NCBI GenBank assembly: GCA_009602725.1
Contig: WELB01000100.1
Coordinates: 421,731 to 476,127 of the forward strand
Direction of reading: 5' to 3'
Origin: Spirogloea muscicola
Lineage: Eukaryota > Streptophyta > Zygnematophyceae > Spirogloeales > Spirogloeaceae
DNA: 54,397 bases
Position numbers and translations under genes: made by a program. Positions 33,583 through 44,389 of the stretch are shown piece by piece (the first letter of the stretch is position 1; every line of letters starts with the position of its first letter). The notes under the pieces were generated by a model, which saw nothing but the letters and a program-made list of their open reading frames with translations, had not been told where the DNA came from and made no database searches.

Positions 33583-35595
33583 TCAACAAGCCTTGCCGAG
33601 CGCAACGCAGGCCTGCACGTCGTGGAGCTGCAACGGCCAGCCACAGGTGTCGGCTGCCGAATCCACGTGCACGGGCAGGCTGTCACTGCGCCCCAGGTTG
33701 TCAAGTGCCCACATCTCCTCCGCAGGGCCATGCATCATGCCTACGTCCTTGAATGCACGCTTGAGGCGGTTGCCTTGCATCACCAAATTATCACCAGCAG
33801 CACCCGCACTTGGGGAGGAAGCAGCCTCCAGGAGGCTGTGGTTGCTGCCGAGCACCGAGGACGGAGACTGCGAGCCACTGGAGCTTGGCGACGAGGAGAA
33901 TAGAGAGGCAGCCAGCATTCGCTTGGGTGCCAGCGTAAAGGAGATGCTTGGCGAGTGGCAGGAGGGGGACTCCTCAGCGAGAAGAGGCCGGTGGAGCTCG
34001 CTGACGTCCAGGGATGTCACTTTTGCCTTTGGCACTGCTGGAAACGCGGCAGCCATCGGCGCGACAGCAACTTCGTCCTCAGCGGCGACAGCACCCTTGC
34101 GGGCAGCTGCGGCAGCGGCGTGCTTGACCAACCACTCGGCCATGCTGGTGACGACGGGCGCGGCGATTGACCTGCGATCTGACAGGACCAGCTCCAGGGG
34201 CTGGCTGTCATCATTCGCTTCTTGCGATGCGTGCGCCCTGCTCACGATTGGGAACCCTGCAGCACCACCGCATTAAAGTTGAGTTGACAGGATATTGATT
34301 TGAAGGCCTTGCCTTGTTAGCCATGAAGTGTAATGCCTGCTCAGAATGACTAGTAGCGGTGAAATGTCAAGACTTACACAGTGACATGGGCGCCTGCCCC
34401 ACCCGTCGACACTTAAGCTTCCCATTGCGCACGAAGTGGATGGTGCTGAAGCGCGGCATGCTGCGCACGAAAAAGTCTGCCACAGAGGATTCGCGAACGC
34501 TGCCAACCCCATGTGGCACTCCCAGGGTCAACGGCATGCTCCATGGCAACAAAGTTCCAATAAAGTTGGCCGTGGCAGATGGCGGGGTAATTGGGCCACT
34601 TGAGACAATTTGTGGCGGCTGCGGTGATGGTGGCGGCGGCGGCGGCGGTGGCAGACATTCACCTGGAAACGCCAAGCACAAGCTTTGTGGCTCCTAGAGC
34701 AATGGCCTCGTCCACAATTCGTTGCCGAACGCAGCTTCCCTGGGAGATGCGCATTGTGGCAGAGAGCTGCGGCCAGCACCAACCGCAAGCGCTGATGAAG
34801 ATGAATGCAGGAAGTCACTGGTGGCACAAGTGGTCTGCCTGTCTGCACCATGTCAGTGCGGCCAGCTGCAGTGGGGTTGGACTGGTAGAGGCGGCGGCGG
34901 AGGCCCTGGCATTGTGGCAGTGCAGTGGAGGCAGACCTGCCGCTCCTTGCAGAGTGAGTCGATGACAAAGACGAGCTCGCTGCAGGCGCGCCCAATCTGC
35001 TCCTTGTAGAATCGCAGCTCGCCCTCGCGCGCGCGGTTCACAGGCCGCTTCCCTGCGGTTGACCCACAGCCGGCGCCGCCAGTCAGGCGGCGGAAAGCTT
35101 GGAGCAGACTTAGGCAGCCTCTGCGCTGAGTCGACCCTTGCTCCAATGAGGCAGGGACACTCGCATGCAGCTTGTCCAGCTCCGGCTGCGACGGCAACAG
35201 CGGTGGCGGCGGCGGCGGCGGCGGCGGCTCTCACAGGCGCCGGGGATGTGGTCCAATATGTGGAGCACAGTAATAGAGTCGCCCGGCCGCGCGGCGCCGA
35301 GCGCCCAGGCCACGGCCTGCTGCCCCTTCTCCGACAGCGTCACGGCGACGACGACGTGCTCCGGCACGCGGTCGCCGCCCTCGGCCTCGCCCTCGTCGCC
35401 GCCGCCGCCGCCGATGCCGACGCAGGTGCCGACGCCGTGGAAGCTGCCACTGTGGCCCAGAGAGGCGCGCTGCGGAGGCAGCAGCGCAGCCTTGGCCCCG
35501 CCACCGCCGCCGTCGCCGCCATTGACGGCGGCGGCCCACGACGCCGCCGCGCGCGCCTCCGCCCAGTGGAGCGTCCGCTCCAGGAAGCCCCGCAT
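33583..35595 (-). CDS. universal stress protein (USP)-domain protein with long C-terminal tail
   Basis: Five exons (35595-35235, 35052-34937, 34766-34663, 34499-34378, 34256-33583), phases all agree, 458 residues. The first about 60 residues are Gly/Ala-rich. A USP-like alpha/beta domain follows: HVVVAVTLSEKGQQAVAWAL, SITVLHILDHIPG, then REGELRFYKEQIGRACSELV, RIVDEAIALGATKLVLGVS (the conserved last helix and strand) and SSVADFFVRSMPRFSTIHFV with NGKL. The order matches the USP domain of plant USP/U-box or USP-kinase proteins. No U-box or kinase follows; instead a tail of about 225 residues rich in Ser, Ala and Pro ends the protein. USP domains bind nucleotides or act as stress-linked modules; the role here is unknown. 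The start is the ATG at 35595 just after a repeat-rich stretch. Confidence 0.8.
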
Positions 35596-35827
35596 CGCGC
35601 CTCGCCAACGCGGCAGCGGGAACCCTCCGGATGGCGGAGCCGGCACCGGCGAGCGTCCTGCGCCGTGTCCGTCAAGACGGCGCTCGAAGAGACAGGCGGG
35701 CGAACTCCCGGTCTCACGGCGGCCTCTGCGGCGGCGGCGGCGGCGGCGGTGGCACTGGCGCTGTGGCACTGGCGCTGGCCGCAGCGGCGTGGGCGCCGGA
35801 TCCTCCGGAGCGGCCAGATAGGGAGAG

Positions 35828-35985
35828 AAAGCGGCTGCTGATATGAAAGAATCGGCTGTGAAATGCCAGCCAGATGCATACAGGTGTTCATGACGGAGCC
35901 AAAGGCTAGGCAGACAGGGCGCCCTCAATACCCCCGTGTCAGCAGTAAGAAGTCAGATGAGCTGAGGGGAGGAAGAGCAACCNGC
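35828..35985 (+). repeat. repeat copy partner of 46.65-46.80 kb
   Basis: About 155 bases (GCCAGCCAGATGCATACAGG, TGTTCATGACGGA, GGCTAGGCAGACAGGGCGC, CCCCCGTGTCAGCAGTA, GTCAGATGAGCTGAGGGG, GAGGAAGAGCAACC) recur at 46654-46805 with only a few differences. This copy stops at the N at 35983. Partial copies lie at about 52600-52690 and 52945-52985. Confidence 0.8.
35983..35983. other. single ambiguous base (N) at a repeat edge
   Basis: The N falls right after GAGGAAGAGCAACC. The sister copies continue with CC(G/A)CTGC at this point, whereas here unrelated sequence follows. This suggests an assembly join within a repeat. Confidence 0.5.
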
Positions 35986-36539
35986 CTGGAGCGGCCGGAT
36001 GGAGGCTAGGCGCGAGCAAGAAGGGGCTTTCCCTGACGGGCGCTGATGGATGTGAGAGGCCGGCAGCTCAAAGGAAAGCTGCCAAAAATAACTGCTCTTA
36101 AAGGGGGGCAGAGACGGCGCGCGGGGCGCATGAAGTGAGAGCCGTGAAACACTGTAAGGCAATGGCTGTGAAGCCCAGAAGAAACTCGAAAGGAACCAAA
36201 AGCCTTTCCTTGGGAAAAAAGCGCCGGAAAGCGCTGAATCACAATAGTAGTAAGTAAGGATCATGTAGGCTAATCGTGTAGTAATTTGGAAGGCCCACGA
36301 TGGACTGGACTGGACCAAACAGGCCACGCATAGCCAGGCGGCGACTGGGTAATGCAGATGGTGGCTGGAGGAGCCAGCAGCGCCCGCCCCCACTGGGGCG
36401 CGCTGCTGGCGGTCGGCGCGCGACGTCCTCTCGACGTCTCCACCGACGGCCCTGCAATCCCGAGCGGCCTGCCGCTTTCCGGCGCCTCGTCTGGAGAGCT
36501 TTTCGGCGCCTGAGGTTACTGAGAGTCCGCTTGCTGCTG

Positions 36540-36935
36540 TCTCAGTCCTTGCACTCCGGCTCCTTCAGACCTTGTCCATTTCTTTGGGCTGGCCTCTCCC
36601 AGCCACCAGTTAATCTGGCCGCGCTTGCTTTTCGGACGTTGTCAATTCTTTCCGGGCTGGCTGTCGCCTTCGAGCTCGATCTCCTCTTCTTTTACAGCCA
36701 TCGCCGCCATTTTGCTTCCGCGCCAACTGCCACCTTAGCCCCTCTCAGCGTAGGGCTTCGTTTCTGCGGGAGTAGCCCCATCTTTGGGACACTGATATTT
36801 CTGCCTTCCAAGGAAGCTTCCTCTCTTGCCGCTTTTTTAGGCCCCTCCGTCATTTGGCCCCTTCGAACCTTTGTCAATTCTTTTCGGCCTGGCTTTTCAC
36901 AGCCCTTGCCCCCACTGGGAGTGCCACTTTCTTGC
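36540..36935 (-). repeat. three reverse hairpin-core copies
   Basis: Cores at about 36570-36605 (CTTTGGGCTGGCCTCTCCCA), 36635-36715 (TTTCCGGGCTGGCTGTCG...CAGCCATCGCC) and 36870-36930 (CAATTCTTTTCGGCCTGGCT, then CACAGCCCTTGCCCCCACTG). The last is preceded by GGCCCCTTCGAACC, the outer module also seen in elements A and B. Confidence 0.7.
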
Positions 36936-37299
36936 CGGTCCCGTCGGTCCGACGGGGATCAGGCGTCGGGCCCGACGGCGCGCGCCCCAAGGCCCGCCAG
37001 CGGGGCCCGCCCGGCCCCACCACGCTCCCCACTCTCACCCGCTAAACCCCCGCGGGCAGTTGCGACGTCGCCACGTGGAACAAAATCTGCGGCGGTCACC
37101 GCCGCAGGTCGCGGCGCGCCAGTTGCGGCCGCCGGGCGGGCGGCGCGGGCGGCGGTGAGGAGCCTAGGGTCACTGGCCCATCTGTGAAGCTTCGTTATAT
37201 TAGTATTACTGTCACTAATATCATTAGTTCTCACTCACCTTTCTGGGCTGGCCCGTAAGAGACATCGCCTTTTTGCTGGGGCTTTTCCTCTGTGAACGA

Positions 37300-37850
37300 A
37301 AGAGAGTCGCTCTCTAAAAGTCGGCAAGGGCTGTGAACAGCCAGCCCGGAAAGAGTTGACAAGGTCTGAAGGAGCCAGGAAGCGCTTCCCCAAAAGCTTT
37401 CCCCGGTAGGATAACCTGCAAAGGATTTCGTGTATTTGAAACAAACGAAGGCCAAATGGCCAAGTACAATGGCACGCACATACAAGACCTAAATAATCTA
37501 CGGCAGATTGACCCGCTCAGTAACCACGGGTCAAAACATACAGGTCGCTAATCGAAGCCTGAATACTAGATGGCAGATACGAAGCCCTTCTGCCACCAAC
37601 CAGAGCTCGCCCAGCTTTCTGGTACAAAGCATTAGCCTGAGCAAGCTGCAAACAGGCCGAAACTCGTCGTCGCAAGAACGACAGATATGCAGCTGGCAAG
37701 CCCATCTCAGCCGGGAACACATCTGCTTGTCGTTTGTAGCCTAGATTGGCAAATTCTGAAGGAGTGTGTGGAAACGAGGACTTGTGAAGGTGGCTTCTTC
37801 CGAAGGGGGCAAGGGCTGTCAAATCCAGAAGGACATGGACAAGGCCGAGA
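37300..37850 (+). repeat. forward hairpin-core copies
   Basis: Copies at about 37318-37375 (GGCAAGGGCTGTGAACAGCC, AGCCCGGAAAGAGTTGACAA, GGTCTGAAGGAGCC) and, more diverged, 37795-37850 (TTCCGAAGGGGGCAAGGGCT, then GTCAAATCCAGAAGGA). Confidence 0.6.
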
Positions 37851-39449
37851 GGTCCAGCAACCTCCTGGCACCCGGTGGCAGCCCGAAATCGGACCAGTCT
37901 GGCAGCAGGACGCCGCCGCCGCCGCTCTGCGGATGCGCCGGCAGCAATGGCGAGAGCAACAAGCGCAGAGCGTGACCTTTGGACTTACGATTGGACAAGC
38001 GCAGTAACAATTTGAGTGCTATAGAAGGAAGGTAGCTTTGGACCAAAGAAAGGCCGCAACGTCCAGAAGTTCTTGAAACACCGAGCTTCACCACGAAGCT
38101 TACAAAGGCTAACCCCACGCTCTATGAGGAGGCCGCAGAGATAAAACCTTGTATTCTTACTGATGACGGCGGCCTACTGTCTTGCCTGCGTATCCGGGAG
38201 AGTCGCCGCCGTTTGCATGAGCATAGTGGCCTCACTAGTGTCGAGCTGGGTCATTTTCCTTGCAGGAGGTACAGATGGCAAAACACAACAACCCGTTGCA
38301 ATGAAAGGAAAAGACTTGTTGGAAATTCTCTGGACAAAATCTGATTTTATCGTCAGCACCAAGCAAGCTTACCATCTATTGAACGAACGATTGCATCTCA
38401 GCTTCACTGGCTAAATTCGGTCAGATTGCAGCAGCAAAGTTGTCTTTTCCTTCAAACTTTACTTCGTCCAGGGACAGCAGATAATACGAGTTATTCAAGA
38501 GTAGCTGACAGCTTCACCACACAGCAAGCCCTAGCACGCAAGGTAACCGCCTCACCTAGGTCGCAGCTGTAGACGCACTATGCAGCTCAGTACCACACCT
38601 GGACAGGTTGCGTGGCAGCAGCAGACTTCGTTGCAATACTGTCTTCATCCATGTGAACACAAATTCTGATAATGTGAAAGTAATAGATACTGATATAAGG
38701 TCTGACTTCAAGTAACACCATTTGTCTAATCAGGACAGATAGAGCAGCAGCCAGAAGTATGGAGGTGCACATGAGGCGTACTCAGGCTGGCCGAGTGGCT
38801 ATGAACCTGTAAGTGAAGCATAGGTCTGGTCTGTAATGTACAATCTGTTAATTGTAGTCACCTGTCTCTTGGAACTTCGCAGTAACATAAGCACTCGGGC
38901 ACATGCTCACAGTGCGATGCTACCTGTTATTAGCAGAGCGAGTCACAGCAAGGACTCATGTACATGCGTTTCTCAAAGGGGTACATGAGCAGTAACTCTT
39001 CGATGCATCATGACCTTGCGTTGCTAGATGGATGAGGGAACCAGGTGGGCGAGAAGAGCTAGGTGGCGGCAGGATGAGCAATCCACAGGAAGTGACTGAG
39101 TGACTGAGTGGCGTAGAGCAGCTACATGAGAGGGCGATCTGCAGCAGTACTTAGTACCACGGACGACCAGTCCACGCCTGGCCGCACCGACGCTCTGCTA
39201 GCTATATGTAGCCAAGTCTTTGGATGCCTGACTTCACCTTGAGCTTGCAGTGCCCAGCTAAGCCAACATGACAATGCACAAGGCCCGGCAGTGGCCAAAT
39301 GCAGCGCTAGGGTGTTACGAGGGTTACCCCCGTCTCTCAGCTCGAAGCCCACGAGCATGGCAACAGGGCTCGTTGAGGAACTGATCGTGTCAGGAGTTGG
39401 ACATGTATCCAGGCTGGTGAGGTGGAACGGATATTGAAACAGCGCTTCC

Positions 39450-39515
39450 ACATTGACAGCAGTGGCTGTGAGAGGCCAGCAGCCCCAAGGAATGGACAAG
39501 GTCTGAAAGGGAAGG
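39450..39515 (+). repeat. forward hairpin-core copy
   Basis: GCGCTTCCACATTGACAGCA, GTGGCTGTGAGAGGCCAGCA and GGAATGGACAAGGTCTGAAA match the family block order. Confidence 0.6.
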
Positions 39516-39687
39516 AAGTCAGCGTGTAGTGGATGACAGTGGGCATCGGAGGGAGGAGTAACATACTGTTTAGTAATGGAGGGCTACAAGGGGCCAAGGA
39601 TTGTGGTAAGCGCATTCACCATTTCAAGCATCTGTTGCTGTAAATACGCCAACCCTAAATCCTAAACCTTAAACACTCAGATTGCTG

Positions 39688-39921
39688 TTGGGCTGGCCTC
39701 TCACAGTCGTCGCCTTCATTCCAAAGAGCTGTTTCTCTTGGGCTGGCCTTTCACAGCCATCGCCTTCAAACAGAAGAGCTGTTTCCTTTGGGCTGGCCTC
39801 TCACAGCTATCGCCTTTACTTTAAAAGAGCTGTATCTTCCGGGCTGGCCCTTCACAGCCATTGCCGTACTTTGAAAGAGCTGTGTCGCATCCACAGCCAT
39901 CGCCAACTTCAGAAGAGCTTC
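39688..39921 (-). repeat. tandem array of five hairpin-core units (~47 bp)
   Basis: Five units follow one another, the last truncated: GGGCTGGCCTCTCACAGTCG, TTGGGCTGGCCTTTCACAGC, TTGGGCTGGCCTCTCACAGC, CGGGCTGGCCCTTCACAGCC and a shortened GCATCCACAGCCATCGCC. Each ends with a CATCGCC-type block and GAAGAGCTGTTTC or AAAGAGCTGT. Period is about 47-50 bases. Elsewhere in the window the core is dispersed, not tandem. Confidence 0.85.
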
Positions 39922-40189
39922 GTTTATATCCTCAGGCAGGGGTGCTTGGAAATAGCTGGACATTATATACGGGCATCAGAAGCCACGTGCCTGTCAGATG
40001 CCTTCCCATTGTACTTCATCCACCAAGCTTGTGTTTCGAGCCAATTTCTGGATGTAAGGCAATGCATGAGAATTTTTTAATCTTGGTGTTGTTCACGTGC
40101 GGGGCTACTGAGCTTGTCGACATAGAAGCACTTCATCACAGACGAGAGAGATGAGAGGGAGGAAGCAGGTCAGCTCTTCCATGGAAAGA

Positions 40190-40310
40190 AGACTCTTCCA
40201 GTGGAGGGCGATGGCTGTGATTGGCAAGCTCAGAAAAAGGAGGAAAAGGGGGCGGGGGCTGTGAATGCCAGCCCAGAAAGGACTGGACAAGGTCCAAAGG
40301 GCCGAAAGGC
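40190..40310 (+). repeat. two adjacent forward hairpin-core copies
   Basis: CTCTTCCAGTGGAGGGCGAT with GGCTGTGATTGGCAAGCTCA, followed by GGGGGCGGGGGCTGTGAATG with CCAGCCCAGAAAGGACTGGA and CAAGGTCCAAAGGGCC. Confidence 0.65.
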
Positions 40311-40457
40311 GCCAAAACCACACAGCCATTCAAGAGACCACGGCAGGAGCTTACAAGGGCCGGCTTACACTTGTCAACCCCTCGTCAGCAGCCCGCAAGC
40401 TGGAAGTGATGGGTAAGAAAGCGCGGCCAGATTGACTAGTGGCTGTGAGAGGCCAGT

Positions 40458-41289
40458 CCAAAGGGGGCAAGGGCTGTGAAAAGCCAGCCCGGAAAGAATT
40501 GACAAAGGTGCGAAGGGGCCAAATGACGGAGGGTCCTAAAGCGCTAAGCAGCTACGAAGGGGCCTGAAGATGCTATGTCAAAACGGGGGAGGATGGACCA
40601 CTCAGTAGTTACGGAGGCCGCAGCGAGAGCACGGCCAGCACGCAGATGCGAGGCGTGGGCCATGGACCGCTGAAGGGAGACGGACAATGGCATACGGTAT
40701 ACCTGAGCTCACGAGCCAGCGGTGTTGAAGTCAGCCGGCTCACCCCGCCTGCAGGACACGGCGCGCCTCGCAAGCCTGGCCAGCAGGTCGAGCCACTGGG
40801 ACCCGAGAGCCCCGTGCACGTGCACGGCCAGGGGTACGAACTCGTCGCCAGCAGCTCAAAGAGCAAGCGCGGCCAGATTAACTGGTGGCTGGGAGAGGCC
40901 AGCTCAAAGGAATGGACAAGGTCTGGAGGAGCCGGATGGTGCAGAAAGCAAGGTACCAGGTGCCAAGACGGCAGGAAGGAAGGGCTCGCCCATTGAGGGT
41001 AGGGGCTGGAAAAGCCAGCCCAAAAAAGGATGAACAAAGTACGAGAGGAGGCCAGGGGACTCTCAGTCGGGGATCGTCTTCCGACAGCTAGTCTGTCGAG
41101 GCTCCTCACTCGTAACTACTGAGTGGTCCATCCTCCCCCGGTCTGACATAGCATCTTCAGGCCCCTTCGTAGCTGCTTTGCGCTTTGGGCCCCTCCGCAC
41201 CTTCGTCAATTATTTTTCGGGCTGGCTTTTCACAGCCCTTGCCCCCATTGGGAGTGCCACTTCTGCCCCCATTGGGAGTGCCACTTCTT
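40458..41289. mobile_element. fold-back (TIR) repeat element B
   Basis: The left arm (about 40458-40615) and right arm (about 41104-41289) are inverted copies. Shared blocks: GGGGGCAAGGGCTGTGAAAA, GCCAGCCCGGAAAGAATTGA, GGTGCGAAGGGGCC, CGCTAAGCAGCTACGAAGG, GGCCTGAAGATGCTATGTCA, GGGGGAGGATGGACCACTCA and GTAGTTACG. These arms match those of element A. The centre holds a second-type core (CTCGCCCATTGAGGGTAGGG, then GCTGGAAAAGCCAGCCC) at about 40980-41035. The right end repeats GCCCCCATTGGGAGTGCCAC twice. No transposase is present, so it is non-autonomous. Confidence 0.65.
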
Positions 41290-41410
41290 CTCAGTAACCT
41301 CTAGTCAGTAACCTCTAGAGGGAGAAAAACCCGAAGGTTTAAACGACCCGGTGTGCCTGGCTCAGGGCGCGCGTCGGCTCGCGGCGGCCCCGCCTTGCCT
41401 CGCGGCAGCC

Positions 41411-41609
41411 ATGGCGGGCGCCGCGCCGGCGGCGCGCGACTGGACGGGCCTGCAGCAGTTCCCCGCGCCGACGANCTCCCCCCCCCACATCACAGGCTGT
41501 GCGCCTCCGAGCCGGCATCCGATTAAGTCACGGATAGTTGACGGGAGCAGGAGGGGTAAGGGGAGCTGGGCGCTGCTCCCCCCTCCATCGCCGGCAGCTC
41601 CCCCTGCCG

Positions 41610-41640
<31 letters not shown>

Positions 41641-43968
41641 CGCAGCTCGAGCGCCGCCGGCTCACTCGCGGCCTCTCCGCGAGCGCGCAGTCGGAGACGA
41701 TGCGGCCGGTGATGTGCTCGCGCACCAAGTCGGGCTTCACGCTCAGCGTCGTGGACACGCCGGGCCTCGTGGAGGCCGGCTCCGTCAACGACCAGTCCCT
41801 GGACCTCATCCGCAGGTCTTGCCGCCGCCCCGCGAATGCTGCTGGGCGCTCGGCCTCCTGGCTGATTTGGGTTCCTCGGGGTGCGGCCGAGGTCGGCGAG
41901 TCAGTGGAGCTCACGCTTGACAGCATTTGCTGAGACAAATCTTATATAGTAAAAGCAGCTGATTACACTGGCTACACGCTTGAGAGCATTGGTTGAGCGA
42001 CAATCTTATAGTAAAAGCGGCTGATTACACTGGCTACACAGCCAACTAATGCCAACAAGTATGCTCCAGATCCTAAAGCAGAAGAACGATTGATCTTCTG
42101 ACTGGTTGTGCGACGACTCTTATGGCCTCGCTGCGGTCGACCAGCTGATCGACTACGACTGCCCTCGGCGCTGCCGTGCTGCTGCCATTGCCAGATTCCT
42201 GCTTGACAAGCGCGTGGACGCCATCCTGTACGTGGACCGCCTAGACAACTACCGCGTGGACAACCTTGACCGCCAGGTGTTCCGTGCGATCGCGAGAGCA
42301 TTTGGGCCCAAGGTCAGCGCCGCTGCCATTGCCGCTTGCCTCCAGCAGCAGTGAGTGTGCACACCGAGGCCCACGAGAGGCCTGAAGTAGAGAGCTGGAC
42401 CAGCGTACGGAGGAGCTCGTTGTTCCTCGCAGATCAATGCAAGCGCCAGCTTAAAGCCGTGGCTGCCTCCCTCTTCGTGAGCAGGTGTGGCGGATAGCCT
42501 CGATCGTGCTGACGCACGCACAGCTGTCTCCGCCGGATGGCGTGTCGTACTCGGACTTCGTTGTCAAGCGCACCGCTGCGCTTCAGCAGGCTGTGCGTCA
42601 GGAATCGGGGCTCCGGAAAGGCGACAGGCAGGTCAGGACACGCAACCTGCACGGACTGGCTGTCAATGTGCAGGACTGTCGTGCAACATGGCCTTCATTT
42701 CCAGGCAGTGGAGCTGGGGAGCTGTGATTGGTGCCATACTCTCATGCTGACTAGGCGCAGATGCGTGAGTTGGGCTTCTTGGCAGCCTGCGCTGCACTGG
42801 AAAATGACAGCTGCTATCAATCAGCTCATGAACCTGGGCAGAAGTAAAGACAGAGCTGAGCCTGGTCAGACTCTGGTGGCCCTGCTGCAGGTCCCAACAG
42901 TCCTTGTCGAGAACAGCGGACGGTGTGCCACCAACTCAGGTGGCGAGAAGGTTGGCAGCCGCCACCTCCTCACTGACCCCAGGATGCACATGGGCGGCAC
43001 ATTTCAGCTAGCCGCCTGGAGAGGGGTGCTAGCACAAAATCTGAGTATGCGAGGTTCCTGATACGCGTTCCAAAGTACAAGAAAAGTGCTTACGTTGTAA
43101 ATTTGTAAGCAATCCAAGTCCAGAAGAGCAGGCTCATGACCTGAACCTACCTGGCCCTCATTTCTATCACCTGGCACTTTCCTCCTTCAACACTGGGATT
43201 CGATGAAAGTGCAAGCGAGATACTGTTGCTTACAGACTCCGCCGCTTGTCTGCCCAGATTCTGCCGGATGGGACTGTCTGGCTGCCGCAGATGGTGGAAG
43301 CTGTGGTGGACGCTGCAACCAGCGGCAGGCCGCCCCTGGTGGTGGACCAGAAGCTCATTGACGGCCCAGATGCAAATCGACGCGGCAAGATCTGGATCCC
43401 GCTCCTCCTAGCTGTGCAGGCGAGCAGTCGCTCACTTCACCCACCCCTTCAATATCTGCACATGTAGCATTGGTTGACAGAAGCAGGCCAAAGTGACCAG
43501 CAATACTAACATGTGTCTGCTTCCCATCGTTTTCCGGAAGACAAGTTCTTATGCCATGTATGTCATTGCTTAAGGTCAACGGTATATACTTCAGATATAA
43601 CCCCGAATACCTTTTCTTGGGTGGCTCATAAAGAGCCACATATTGCTTGTCCTGGGTTTTGCTGCTCTTCTGGGGGCTGCCATATGACACTGATGAGCAA
43701 CACTGATTTTCACCTGCAGTTCTTCTTGGTGCTGAAGCCCATCCTGAGGCTAATCGAGAAGGACGTGGCGGCGGAGCACGCCAAACGGCCCACGTGGGAG
43801 CTGAGGGCAGAGCGGGCCCTCCAGAAGGAGGCAGCACGCGCAGCGGAGGAGCGACGTGCAGAGCTCGCCGAGGAGGCACTGGAGCGCGAGGCTGCGGAGG
43901 CGGCCGCAGAGGCAGAGGAGCTCTACGGCGAGGACGATGAAGAGTACGAAGATGATGAGGAGGACTAG
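41411..43968 (+). CDS. TOC34: TOC34 chloroplast outer-envelope import GTPase, P-loop exon missing
   Basis: Exons: 41411 to about 41474, 41691-41815, 42195-42312, 42485-42631, 42891-42950, 43258-43419 and 43720-43968. From 41691 to the stop the phases close to 286 residues. The N-terminus (RDWTGLQQFPAPT) is typical of TOC34. The G domain shows MRPVMCSRTKSGFTLSVVDT then PG (G3, DTPG), VDAILYVDRLDNYRVDNLD, SIVLTHAQLSPPDG (G4 region), VLVENSGRC (G5 region), KLIDGPDANRRGKIWIPLL and a membrane segment near FFLVLKPILRLI. It ends in an acidic coiled tail (EEALEREAAEAAAE...). The segment carrying the G1 P-loop (GKGGVGKSS-type) and switch I is absent: 41475-41690 encodes none, and an N sits at 41475, just where it should begin. 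I infer a sequence gap rather than a real loss. TOC34 is a receptor that hands preproteins to the TOC channel. Confidence 0.93.
41475..41475. other. single ambiguous base (N) where the TOC34 P-loop exon is expected
   Basis: The N lies at the end of the conserved N-terminal QQFPAPT block. The next conserved residues (SETMRPVM) start 216 bases later, and the roughly 45 residues normally between, including the P-loop, are not encoded there. Confidence 0.6.
43420..43719 (+). other. GC-AG intron of TOC34
   Basis: Donor GTGCAG|GCGAGC and acceptor CACCTGCAG|TTC. Both flanking exons are phase 0, and the join restores the conserved LLAVQ-FFLVLKP reading. No GT donor nearby gives the same join. Confidence 0.75.
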
Positions 43969-44389
43969 GATGGGCGCGACCCTCAAGCGCTGCTTGGGGG
44001 CAGAAGCTACTCAGCTACTTTTCTTTGATGTTGGCAAATCGAAGTGTCAGTGTTAGAAGGGCAACCATTTAGAGAAGGAAGCCTCTCCACCCCTGCCCTT
44101 TACTATCGGCCCTTCACTTAAGTGGCAGTCAGGAAGACGGAGATGGGGTGCTGTCAGTCCTCTCTAACGCACTCGGCATCAACTTAGCGGCTCTTGCTCG
44201 TGGGTAGAGTCACAGCCCATTGTTTCAATCTCATAGCCCGACTGGAAGCATGGTGGTCGCTGTGACAGCGGGAATGACGGATGAACTGGCGGGCCCTCTT
44301 ACCTGCCCAAAGGAGGGTCACGCAAGTAGCCTAGCAATAGGAGAATGATATTGGCTGCACCAGCAGCACGTTGTGCCTAGCACCCTGTA

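Larger units (their letters stand above)
35596..41410. other. gene-poor repeat field
   Basis: Nearly 6 kb without a recognised gene. It holds many hairpin-core copies in both orientations (about 35830-36200, 36540-36935, 37230-37380, 37795-37850, 39450-39515, 40190-40310), a tandem array at 39.69 kb and fold-back element B at 40.46 kb. Bases about 36930-37160 form a small GC island. The stretch 37900-39400 has balanced composition and shows me nothing coding. Confidence 0.65.

Noticed and set aside
35110-35928. Upstream extension of the USP-domain frame to 35928
   Set aside because: The extra 111 residues lie in repeat-derived and Arg-rich sequence; the ATG at 35595 gives a start next to the conserved region.
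36300-37187. A 295-codon open frame on the plus strand
   Set aside because: It spans three reverse repeat cores and a GC island; its repeat-derived peptides match those elsewhere. No domain is visible.
39122-39499. Possible ankyrin-like phrase (NTLALHLATAG) on the minus strand
   Set aside because: One weak repeat-like phrase without the G-xTPLHxAA spacing or further units, and it overlaps a hairpin-core repeat.
39688-39921. CRISPR-like array
   Set aside because: Units are regular, but there are no unique spacers of constant length, and the same core is dispersed across a eukaryotic genome.
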